Shown here one piece after another: positions 1-24,800 of a stretch of DNA of 64,000 nt. The DNA is from Arctopsyche grandis (taxonomy: Eukaryota > Arthropoda > Insecta > Trichoptera > Hydropsychidae): contig NC_135367.1 of the NCBI RefSeq assembly GCF_051622035.1, positions 27,048,001 through 27,112,000 of the forward strand, in the 5' to 3' direction. The position numbers were made by a program, and so were the translations under genes. The notes beneath the pieces are model-generated. The model saw only the letters and a list, made by a program, of their open reading frames with translations. It was not told the DNA's origin and did not search any database. How positions within the stretch are numbered: position 1 is the first letter of the stretch; the number at the start of each line of letters is the position of its first letter.

Positions 1-294
1 TGCAAGATAGAAGTACATGTGTATTAGGACAGAATTCCGATCTGAATAGCAAAAGGATATTAATAAAATCCGACTAAATTCCGTAAAGAATAGGTTGCTG
101 AAAGACATGCAATTGCATGGAATGGTTTGGAAAATGTGATATAATTTTGGAATATAATAATAAATAACCAAGTGTAATAAATAATATAATAAGTAAATTT
201 TAAATAACCGTCATTGTTTTTGAATATTTCATTTACAGATTCAACTTATGGTGGCGACAACAATTTCATGTAAAATAATATCATATATTATATA

Positions 295-719
295 TCGGTA
301 TTCTGTGTGTCTGTGTAAGATAACGCTCGCCTTACTACATATAATAGTCATTTCTATAATAATACGAAAATAATAACAGATCAACAAAAAACTATATACA
401 TATAGTGTTAGCTACCAATTTTTTCTCTAGGGAAATAAGTCTCTGGGCATTTAGCGCCATCTATTGAAAATTTATTTAATTAATTCATTAATTTTTCTAT
501 TGGTGTTTTATATTATTTATATGTATGTAGCTAGGTAGGTATTTTTACCATTTTTTTTCATATTAAACAATTAAATTTTATGTATTTAAAAGGTATTTGA
601 AAAAATTCGAGCGCCTGCGGATCGAGCACAGGACCGACATATTTCTTTTAATTTTTTTTCATTTAATAACTTAATATGCCATAACCCATGCGATGATATT
701 TCATCGGGCGCAACACTAG
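295..719 (+). mobile_element. Helitron-like non-autonomous element, copy 1
   Basis: Starts TCGGTATTCTGTGTG and ends CTAG followed by host T, with the hairpin CGATGA-TATT-TCATCG 12 nt before CTAG, the layout of a Helitron 3' end. The same sequence recurs near 2370-2843, 13994-14827, 53290-53457 and 55240-55920. No coding capacity is seen. Confidence 0.65.
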
Positions 720-2369
720 TGAGTATATAATAATACAGTATAGATGTAATATGCATATGTACATATAAAGTATTTTAAAATTCAAAAACGTCATTCATTT
801 AATTAAAATTTAAATGTGTCAAAAACCCTTTTGAACCTTTTCTGTCTTCTTAAGTAGTTTTTTTTTCACCAGCTGAGTCAGATATTCAAATGCCTTCCAA
901 AATACAAAATGCATAAGTGCAATTTCTGTTGATTTATTTTAGTTGAATTGATGTACAATATTGATTTTGAATTTGTATATACATAGATATGTATATGAAT
1001 ATAATAAATTAAAAATACAATACAATTTATAACATATACATACAATTGTTTATATAATGTATGCAAAATAAAATACAATTCTTTTCGTTTTTTCGTTTTG
1101 ATGTCTTCTTTTTTTTTTGCTTTGAATACTATGTATTAAAAATACAGGTAATACTCAAATTCGTGTCTAAACTTTAAATAAACTATATAACGAACGTGTC
1201 AAGAAGCATTTATTTTTTCCAAATTCACGCAAACTTGGCAAATAACAATAAACGTGCGCTAATGATGCATATAAGCGATTTTAATCATTACGATGACGCT
1301 TCTCAATCAAACTAAACACTATAAATCACCTTTGAAAGAGTAAAGAACCAGTTTCAGAATCCTTGCATCGATTTCAAAGATCTCTAGTTATATTTTTTTT
1401 ATTTCCATTTTACTGGACACTGTTTCGTGCACGGACTCGTTCGTGTCGCTGCGAATCTCGCAACAATAAATAACCTTAAAAATAAAATAATAACAGAAAA
1501 ACAACACAACTCGTTCATTCACAACACAAATGTGTAGTAGTGGTACTTTTTATTTCTCCACTTATCATATTTCATAAGCAATGAGTTCGTTGCAAAATAG
1601 TATGGAAAAAAATTCGATTCATAAACCTACTGTTATATCTATGTGATGACAAAATTATCCCGTTACGCTCTGTTGGAGTTGACGGTTTCCATTTCGATAC
1701 GAAAATATTCATCATCAAACTCCCAATATGTTTGTTTAATTATTGATGAGTCGCATTCACTTATATGTGCTTTGTTTGTAATGTTTGCTCGGCGTTCACA
1801 AATGTAAACACTCCTTTTGTATATACAGAAAACATGAATGATAATTTCGTCTGTGTCCATACTGAGAAATAATTAGTCGCATAATTTAAAATTAACAGTC
1901 GCGTACTGAAACTGGATGATGTATGACTTCCATCACATTTTAATACTGTTCACTTTTCGAATATGAAACTATGTATGCTGTTGTCAAGACAAATCGTTCT
2001 CTGAAAACCGCTCTTTCACAGAACTATCGGTCGAAGATGCTGAGATTCAGCTGAAAAAAAAAGTGTTTCAACACAAGTGGAGCGGAAAACCAGCTGTGAC
2101 AATAATTTAAAGAGTTGTTTACAGTATAATTTATCAAGTAAATATCTGACGTTTAATCGATTCAAATGGATTTATTGATATGTTTGTTCAATAGTCTAAA
2201 TGTGCTTGCTTGTGTGTGTTTATTAAAATATATTCAAATTCTCAGATAAACATGATACAATATTGCGTATGATGTGTCTGATGATCGTAGGATGATCTTT
2301 GGCTATTAATATGATATTCTGATTGTATTATTTTTGTTTAGGCATAATTCTAAGCTTTATACACTCTTA
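720..2369. other. AT-rich intergenic stretch, no gene recognised
   Basis: Contains only short open frames. One of 65 codons on the minus strand (1663-1860, beginning MDTDEIIIHVF) has a real ATG but resembles no family I know and shows no neighbouring exon. The GC-richer piece at 1430-1470 could be the 5' end of a gene lying to the left, but nothing supports that further. Confidence 0.4.
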
Positions 2370-2843
2370 CTAGTGTTGTGCCCGATGGAATATCTTCGCA
2401 TTAGTTATAGCATATCAAGATATTAAATAAAAAATAATTAAAAGAAATATGTCGGTCCTGTGTTTGATCTGCACGCGGTCGTATTTTTTTCAAATGCCTT
2501 TTAAATATATTTATATTTAATTGTTTAGTATGAAAAAAAAAGGTAAACACTACCTACCTTCCTACATATGAACAAAATAATACATTAAAAGAAAAATGTA
2601 TTAAATACATTTTCAATACATGGCGCTAAATGCTCAGAGACTACTTTGCCTAGATGAAACATTGGTAGCAAACAGTATAAATAGAAGTTTTTTGTTGATC
2701 TGTTATTATGTTCGTTCTATAATATATTCGTACGTTTTGCTGGCAGTGTTTTAACTGTGACGTACATATGTCAAATCCAAACGACTATTATAGTACGGCG
2801 AGCGTTATCTTACACAGACACACACACACAGACAGAATAGCGC
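2370..2843 (-). mobile_element. Helitron-like non-autonomous element, copy 2
   Basis: Reverse-complement copy of the 295-719 element: the CTAG end is at 2370-2373 with its hairpin just inside, and the CTATTCTGTCTGTG end is near 2840. The element's opening TC has decayed to GC. Confidence 0.6.
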
Positions 2844-2870
2844 TATTATATTACTCTTATACCTATAAAT

Positions 2871-3068
2871 CAGTGGTTCTTAACCTGGGTTCGATCGAAC
2901 CCCAGGGGTTCGGTGAGTCAGTCTCAGGGGTTTGGCGGAAGTCAAGACACACACCCGAATCATATGATTCAGTTGCCAATTAAGAAGGATTCTAATTAAG
3001 AAGGGTTCGGTGAATGCGCATATGAAACTGGTGGGGTTCAGTACCTCCAACGAGGTTAAGAACCACTG
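2871..3068. mobile_element. hAT-type MITE with perfect 8-bp target duplication
   Basis: Terminal inverted repeats CAGTGGTTCTTAACC and GGTTAAGAACCACTG flank 198 bp. CTATAAAT is duplicated exactly on both sides (2863-2870 and 3069-3076). The termini match the common CAGTGGTTCTYAACC hAT/Charlie pattern. Too short to encode a transposase. Confidence 0.9.
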
Positions 3069-3214
3069 CTATAAATACATAAGTATATCAAAGGGTTGCT
3101 CATCAAATTACTAGTGGTTTTATCTGGCTTGGCTCGGTATTTGTAATATAAACCACTTAAACATGGCTAATATAGTTGTTAACATTCTTTAAATTTTTAC
3201 CAATCAGAACTGAA

Positions 3215-3370
3215 AAAGGTATCCGGATCCGGCACTGACAAAGGAATCTGGAATCGGAATTGAAATCATAAATGGGAATCGGAATCGGAAATGAAATCCG
3301 AATCAGAAATCGGAATTGAAATGAGAATCGTAAATCGGAACTGAAATTGGAATGGAAAATCGGATTCTTC
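3215..3370. repeat. Degenerate minisatellite of GGAATC/GGAATTGAAATC units
   Basis: About 155 bp of purine-rich imperfect tandem units built from GGAATC and GGAATTGAAATC. Every frame read through it gives low-complexity peptide, so open frames here are not genes. Confidence 0.7.
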
Positions 3371-3390
3371 CACCCAAACCTTACATACAT

Positions 3391-4336
3391 ACATGTACAT
3401 AGTTACAGACATACAAAGTCTCTTTCGATATTATATATTGAAGAAGATTGAGATAGTTTAATAATTGAAACACGTGTAGTTGCTTATTATTTGCACTTAG
3501 CAACTAGCAACCTGGCATCTCCCAAGAAAGTTATTCGATAATGAGCATTGATATATAGAAGAAAAATCTTTACTTTAATGGAAAAATTTGATTTTATCAG
3601 TATTTCAAATCTCTATAAATTATTTATTAATAGTAACCTGACTTGATTACTTGTTCGGGCTTTCGTTTTTAAATGTAATAAATTATAACAATCAACATTA
3701 CCATCAGCTGAATAAAGAAGATATTTTTTTTTGCTTTTTGTACAATCAAGGTTTAAAAAATAATCAGATTTTTCAAATTCTTCATACAGGGTAAAGATCA
3801 CTTGTATTTTATTTGGAAATTATTTGTTAGTCTCATATATGTACATACATTTTTATTATAATAAAGATCATTTTTTTACTTATTTCCAACGAGACATATT
3901 GCATAAGACTTTCAATCTGTATTCAATGAAATGCCATTCAACAACTACCGGCAATTGTTACACTATTTAATTTATGTGAGAAGGTTATTGTTCTAGTAAT
4001 TTTATTAAATTAACAAATAAAAGAGAAACTTTGCATTATGATTTTATAATCACATATTTATTTTTCATTTTCTTCTTTCAATTCAAAAATTAAATTAAAT
4101 GAAGCAAAAGTTGTGCAGAATATTTTTTTATTTTTATAATATAATACACAAAATTTCTACACGATATAAATACTCTCATACTTATTTTGTATCAGCTTAA
4201 GTCAAAACACATCAAATAATAGATACAGACATTGCATGTAAGCCTCTATATACATATGTACATATGTATGTGTCTATTTAATTACAGTATGTTTCAGTTC
4301 GTTTTAAGAATGCATACTAATAAGTCTTCTTTGTAC
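3391..4336. other. AT-rich 3' flank of transporter A
   Basis: Nothing gene-like is seen. It should contain the 3' UTR and poly(A) site of transporter A. Confidence 0.4.
4067..4072 (-). terminator. Candidate poly(A) signal of transporter A
   Basis: TTTATT (AATAAA on minus) 265 nt past the stop codon of transporter A; another candidate stands at 4127-4132. Choosing between them needs transcript ends. Confidence 0.3.
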
Positions 4337-17885
<13,549 letters not shown>

Positions 17886-18747
17886 TAAAAATTAACCGAA
17901 TGAGTTATAAACAAACAATTATTAGCTTCGACTCTGTCCTTGAATAGATATTCGTTCAAACGTTCCTTTCAAATCTGCAGTACATAGATAGGTATGACAT
18001 CTCTTAAACATGTCAAACGTTATCGCATTTGCGTGACACTTTGAGACAATTGTACCATATCTTTAAATTAGTTCAATTATTATAAAAACAGACCAGAAAA
18101 TTTTATGTATGTAAATATTTTATATTTATATATGTACCTATTATGTTTGAAGAATTTTTTTAAAGTAAAATGCTTACATATAGTAGACGATAACTATCCG
18201 ATTGTTGACCCAATAATATGAAATGTAATATTCGTTATCGATTCATTGAGTCGTAATGGAATTTTATGTGCAATTGCTATTAAATGAGATTTTTTATCAT
18301 GCTTTTTAAAAGTTTAAAATTGCATTAACAATGTGCGAAATGTGATAAGAAATATTAGATGACCTGGTTGCAATCAATTTTGAAAGATCAAATTTGATTA
18401 TTTCGAAATACACATGTATTTATGTATTGTTGATTTCATATGAAATAACGACAATTATTTATTTCACTGGCTTATGTATATAAATTAAATTAACAGAATA
18501 ATAATTATTTTTATGCAAATGCTTAGTCTAATGTACCCCATCATTATAACTATTTATACAGAATAGTACATAATATAGAAAACTATAAATCATTATGAAA
18601 AGTGAATAACAGAAAAGCATTATACATACAGTGATGTTCTAGATGTTCAGTGAGTGGAAAATATTTATTTAATTGATTAAATACTATGTAATTAAATATC
18701 TCTTTAAAATCATTCTAGTATCAAAATAATAACCTAATTACCTATAA

Positions 18748-18966
18748 AGGTCTGTTCATACCTATCCAGCACGACCCGAATCCTGCAAGTATCCTGCAAG
18801 TACGGACAGTATTCTTTAGCACATTCTATATGGACGCGCATGAATGCGTAAATGCGCATGCGCGAATAGAGTATGAATACGTCCATATAATGCACCAAAG
18901 AATACTATCCGCACTTGCATGACACCTGCAGGATACGGGTCGTGCTGGATAGGTATGAACAGACCT
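18748..18966. mobile_element. Harbinger-like palindromic MITE, copy 2
   Basis: Ends AGGTCTGTTCATACC and GGTATGAACAGACCT, flanked by TAA and TGA. Homologous to the MITE at 10588-10788; it lies upstream of transporter A. Confidence 0.85.
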
Positions 18967-19689
18967 TGATAGGTGTAACATAAAAGTATTTTATGTTAAA
19001 ACTAACAAAATTCGTCAACCGAAAATTATAATATAGATGTATATATGTGTATATAATGTGAATAATCAAAATTAATGAAGTTGGTTAAGTCTTTCGTTAA
19101 TTTTAAATACTTTGAAATTATTATATAAAGAAAGGTATGATATTTCGATAGATGAATTAAAACTTATTTAAAACCGTATAGCACTGATTAATTTAAATAG
19201 CTGGTGATTTGTTTATATAATAAAATAACTATCGATTCTTAATTGATCAAGTCATCAAGACATCGTTTAATAATACAAAAATAAAATACCCAAACGCGGT
19301 AGAACAATTTAGAAAATCATGTGCTCGCGTCGACACACCAAAACATACTGGATTGCAGCATAGATTAATGTGTACACACATTTTAGAGCCAGAGGTATAT
19401 GAACTTGAATACTTACATACATTAGGTTGTTGTTTACGCTTAAAATTACTATAACATATATCCATATATCAGAAAATCGTTTAGTTAAAACTGTTTGAAA
19501 ACCTTTAATTGTGTTTTAAATATTTAAATATTGGTTTATCAAACGTTCGTTGAAATGCAATAAATAATGGTGTTTTCTTGAAAGTGTATGCTAATTACCG
19601 CTTACATTCTATAATTTGTTTTCAAATTGAAGATAAATACGTATAAATGCTTTGAAACTGTAATATCTGAAAAAATATTGAAAATAAAG

Positions 19690-19810
19690 TTTGAATGCAC
19701 ATCTATATTATTAATGCACACTATAATATAGATATGCACCCTATAATATATGTAGATATGCACCCTATAATATAATATATGTAGATATGCACACCGTAAT
19801 ATAAAGTGTT
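19690..19810. repeat. Short tandem repeat, GCACCCTATAATATA units
   Basis: Three to four imperfect copies of a 24-31 bp unit containing GATATGCACCCTATAATATA. Intergenic. Confidence 0.7.
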
Positions 19811-20216
19811 GTCTATATATAATATGGACAACACTATATTTATTAATGCACAATTTAAGTGTTTCTACTTATCGACATATCGGTAAGTGGATTATTTCGC
19901 ACATTGCAATCGCGCACACGACATTCGTTGCCACAAAAATTCCGAATACGGAATATCGTGCACTCTAGTTCTCGATAGCATGATAGTGCACGTGTGTGAG
20001 GACGAAAACACACTGAGAGGCACGCGGCACGTGTTTCTTTTTTAAATACTTTTGCACATATAAAAAAAAACGCAAGCACGCATAAACATCCCCGAGTAAG
20101 GCGACCATATTTCCTCAAAACGGGATGCTCCGCAAAAAATTGTTCCTCTCTGCATATGAAAAAAGTGTTGCACGCCCAAAAATATTATAATTTTTCCCTC
20201 AAATAACCATTAATAT

Positions 20217-21268
20217 TGTTGCGTAGAGGTGGGTTGAGGGTACAAATGAAAGGTCAAAGTCGCTTCACAGCATTTATTGAATGATTCAGGAGGTCCACGC
20301 GCAACTAGCGCTCGTCCCAGAATAATCCTTGTACCAAGTGTAAGTTGTAAGGTACGTTGCTCACTACAGCTTCCCCGATCCGTTTATTTTTCCATCGTCT
20401 AGGTACATACAGTTTTACAGTCTCACGCTCTCAAGCACATGCAGTCTTACGCTCTCGTCCGGATTTTGAGAACTAGTGGGAAGTGCCGTTCGGCCTAATC
20501 CAAGGGTCTCCATTGTTCACCCCCGAATGCACTTAACCGGCGGCTCCTCTTCTCCCGTTTTCCCACGTTACAATATTGTCAAGGAATGTTTATATTTTTG
20601 AGATTGAATTGATTTAATATAATATAAAACCATGGGAAGTCAATTATAATCTATCCATTTAATGATAGTTACTTTTTTATTCTAAAATATTCACTTAAAT
20701 CTCAAAAAGGTCGTCAAAATTAAAAGGCTTGTATTTATTTTTGTCAGTATTTAAATCTGAAAGCTCAGTACTTATATTAATCGGCCAGTATCCACCGTTC
20801 AGTATACAAGTGGTGAGTTTAAATAATGAAAGGTCAGTATTTATTAAATGGTCAGTATTAAAATGTAAATGGTCAGTATTGTAGCGTATACTAAAAGGAG
20901 CCGCCGTTATAATTGGTTTCGAGGATTATCTCCAGGCTTAAGTACAAGTCGGCTTACAATGAGATATCCCCGAATGCACTTAGCGGGGTAGCGGTAGCTC
21001 GGTCGCATTCCGGTAGAGTTCTCAGAACCCACAGCGATAGCATGGGACTAACTTCCGTGGCACATCTAGTACGTGACCATAACAATAGGTAAACAAACCG
21101 GACGTCGAAGATGCCCTGAGTGACCTATCCGTTATAAGGCGGTACTTAGGCGATATCAAAACATTTTCGACGGAGCACTGGCAGTGCGTGTATCTCCTCA
21201 GTCACCAATAAATGCTGTGACACGACTTTGGCCATTTACTTGGATCCTCCACCCACCCCTATGCAACA
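20217..21268. mobile_element. DNA transposon-like element with long inverted ends
   Basis: Begins TGTTGCGTAGAGGTGGGTTG; the reverse complement of the right end reads TGTTGCATAGGGGTGGGTGG. Similarity of the arms runs about 80 bp, including CACAGCATTTATTG. The interior has inverted GGTCAGTATT words but no open frame of note. No convincing target duplication, so superfamily unassigned. Confidence 0.7.
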
Positions 21269-21545
21269 GTATGAATGATAAATAGTAAGTTTTATTTTGA
21301 CGAATGGCCAGTATTACTTTTTGATAGGTATCAACACAAAGTTGATACGATCTTGATAGACATTTCCATCCAACATGCATTGCTATTTGTTATGGCGAAT
21401 GTACGTCAGATTTCTATACTGTCCATTTGTTATTTATACTGAGATTTAATAATATAATATTGATCATTTTATTATAAAATACTGACCGAAAACTGATTTA
21501 TATACTTACCGAAATTTATTAAAATACTGGCCATTTGTTCCCAAA

Positions 21546-21722
21546 GGTAATTGGATTATTAGTCACATTGTGGTGGTCACAAAGACAATTTTTGCCATTA
21601 AAATCGCGAATACGCAAAATTTGGCACTCAAGGTCTCGTTAGTATGATGGACTTTTCGGCTGCCAGATGTTCCGTTATATAGATTTTAGTGATTTTGTGA
21701 CCAGTAATCACCGAACCGTTTC
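21546..21722 (-). mobile_element. MITE adjacent to the HPS1 start (family member of 42158-42372)
   Basis: Reverse complement of the repeat at 42158-42372; shares GGTGATTACTGGTCAC and CTGGCAGCCGAAAAGTCCATC. Its right end is 120 bp before the HPS1 ATG, so it may be part of the promoter or 5' UTR. Confidence 0.65.
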
Positions 21723-21842
21723 CAAATTAAAATGAGCCAAGTAAAAAAAAAATATTTCGCCTGGCAACACCGATATCAAATGTCAAATTTTACTAAAATA
21801 TGTACCGGCTGTCAAATTGAGTGTTGATAATTTTTGCGCAAA

Positions 21843-24800
21843 ATGAAGTCTTTTTTGGTATTCAATAACATCAACGATCTGGTGTTTTGGAAATGGGATC
21901 ACCTTTTCGTGAAGCACATCCTTCATCTTGCCAGAGGACAAGGATTGATCAAATCCACAGACCAGGTAGAAATAATAGTCATCGCCCTGAAGTACAATAT
22001 ATTGTTTCATATTATAAAACATAACATCTAAGAAATCTGAACTTTTCAGATTTCAGAAACGGACGCTGGCTTCAGCGGGGAACTGAATCCAGATATCGTG
22101 ATTCAAATATTTTCACCGATCATAACATCGCAGAGGATAATGAGTTGCCAATTTGGCAATTCATATTCTTCGGTTCAATGCCGAGATGATACCAATATAG
22201 TTTTTGATGAGGTACTAATTCATTCATATATATTTATATTAAAAAATAATTAAATCGTAATGTTTGTACACTTCTTATATACATATTTTAATGTATTTGT
22301 AGTATGTCGGATATTTATTCGTTCACATCAGCAAAAACAGCGTATGTTGGATGCAAAAGTCACTCGGAACTCTTATCACCATCGTTAAGTACTTCTGCGG
22401 TCCTGATGTTTCACTGTATGTTTCTAAACATTGTATACATATATTCTGCTTAGTATTTTCATACAAATATACACCGTCGGTAATTTTGTATTTAGATTAA
22501 AACAAGAAAGGCAAAGAGCCGGAGTGTTGATGGCTTTAAATTCCTGGCAACGCTTGATATTCCGAGATCAGGCTGCTCTCGTAGGTGCTTCAGAATCTCT
22601 ATCGACTGGCACCGAGTCAATGACAGCAACCTTGGCTGCTTTGAAAGCTGCTATCAATGCCTTACCACCACCCACAACACCGACACATGCAGCTATCTAT
22701 GTCAAAAATAAGCTTTTATCATTGTATTCGACGTAAGTTTTCAATTGGCAAAGGTTTAAACTGTTTTGTTTTATGTTTAAATACTAATTTTATATATTTT
22801 AGACGGGGAACAGAAGACTTAATTCCGGCAGATACTATGTTCTTCGGTGTGATGAGCGTCGGAGCTCAAGATAAATGGTCTCGGAAACCTCCCAGTGATT
22901 CTGAAAGCCGTTCTTCAAGTCCTGTAGAAGATGACTATGAGGAACAACCTTGTAATTAATCCTTTATCTATATACATATATGTGGTAGAGATTCCTGACA
23001 GATGACGCTGTTCAGGACCACGGTTGGGATGTGGTGGTTTAGGTGAAGATCAAAAACGTGCGTTTTCAGTCATGTTGTTTATAAAGACGATACGTGCGGA
23101 GGTTTAGCGACCGACCGCGCGGAGCACAGGTCCAACTGCGACTAACCGTTATATCTCTGCCCTTTTTCATCCCCTTCTCACAATCAGTCGTAACATACTC
23201 TTTCTCAGCCATAGCCCATACATCAGCCTTTCGTTCAATTCTAACCCTACATACATATATGAAGTATCGATAGATCATGTATTGTACATATTTGTGAACA
23301 ATTTTGACTGATAAGTATCCGATATCGTTCTCATCTATCTATATATGTATGTATATAAAAATGAATGTCTGTATTGTAAATTGTCTGTACTGTATGTCCA
23401 ACATTGTAAATTTTTAGTCATTAGTATTATTTATTACTTTCACTAACTAACAATATTAAAATGATTCTATTTAAGACGACGGTGAAAGCATCGGCCAGAC
23501 ATTATCCTGGACCGTTCTCATTGGTGGCACACCCTATGGATTGCATTTGCACCGACTGGCTCGCAATATAACCCTCGTCTTGGGCATCGGAATGAACGGA
23601 AACTCAGCTCAGCACGTCGTCACAGCTCTACATGCACTTTCAGCAATCACTCCAACGCTAACCCAGCGAGACCTAGACGCTTTGAAGCAGGCATTCTCTC
23701 CATTAGATGTGGCAATGAAAAAGGTAAACGAACGTTACAAAGAAATAAACCATTCAAATTATACAAGTTTCCAATTTTAGGCAATAGATAGTCTCAAGAA
23801 GTGCAAGAATCAGGCGGAGTCGCCGCAGCGGAAACTTCAGTCTCAATGGGACGTCATCAAGAAACGGCTATCAGACTTTCTGCGCGAAGGCACCGGCTCG
23901 TGGGCGTCTCTGGAAGCGTCCATATCTTCATTAGCCGTCGGACTTCGCACCGCTTTCCATCTGGCCTGCCGCGGTTTCTCTCCTCCAGATCTTGCCATTC
24001 AACCAGTAGCTTTGCAAGTGCACACGAAATTATCACCGCTCTATCAATTCTTGCGCGTGAAAGCGATGGGAAACTTCACACTCGGATCATATCCTTTCTA
24101 TAATCAGCCATAGCTCTGCTCTGGCTAAAATTCATATACATATGATAAATGTACTTTTGAATATTTATTTGTAATTTATACTAGGAAGGCTTGACAGGTA
24201 ACTCCAATGCACCTTCCTGGTCAGAAATATTTTACATTTGATACTATGTAGTATTATACTGGGTAAATACATATCAATTTGTAAATTTGCAGCATTTTAT
24301 ACAATTCAGTAAAATTCAAGATTGCTGAAAACTCGAGATTTTGCGAGAAAATTGGTGAGGTTGCCAATTTTTTGGAACCGTTTCAATGAAAATCAGATAA
24401 ATTGGCAAACTTTGATATGAAACGATCGACTTGAAGTCATAAATTCAAGGTCTAGCCAACAGAAACCAGTGGGATTCGAACCCGTGACCACTCTGTTCAA
24501 AGCATTAAATGCTAACCACTAGTCTATTCTGCTGGTTATCTATATATATAAAAATCAATGTTTGTCTGTCTGTCACGTATGCGTTCTTATACCATTCAAC
24601 CGATTGCGATGAAACTTACATGAGTTATTGTGTGCATGCCTGAGATGCATTCTGAAAAAAAAAAACGGAATCGGGAAAACAGGAATGAGTGGCATTGCAA
24701 CGTAATAATTTCAAATGTGTTCGCGTCGCCACTTGCGTTGTTAGGGTAAAATTAACAAAGCATTGAACAATTTCAAATGTATTGGCCGCCTGCGTTTTTC

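Noticed and set aside
1663-1860. Possible small gene (65 codons, minus strand)
   Set aside because: A real ATG but no homology, no splice-linked neighbours and no codon pattern; not enough to call a gene.
20217-21268. piggyBac assignment of the TGTTGCG-ended element
   Set aside because: No TTAA flanks and no clear target duplication; left unassigned.
24480-24535. tRNA gene on the minus strand
   Set aside because: SINE head; the sequence runs into the shared SINE tail and recurs at 59.3 kb.
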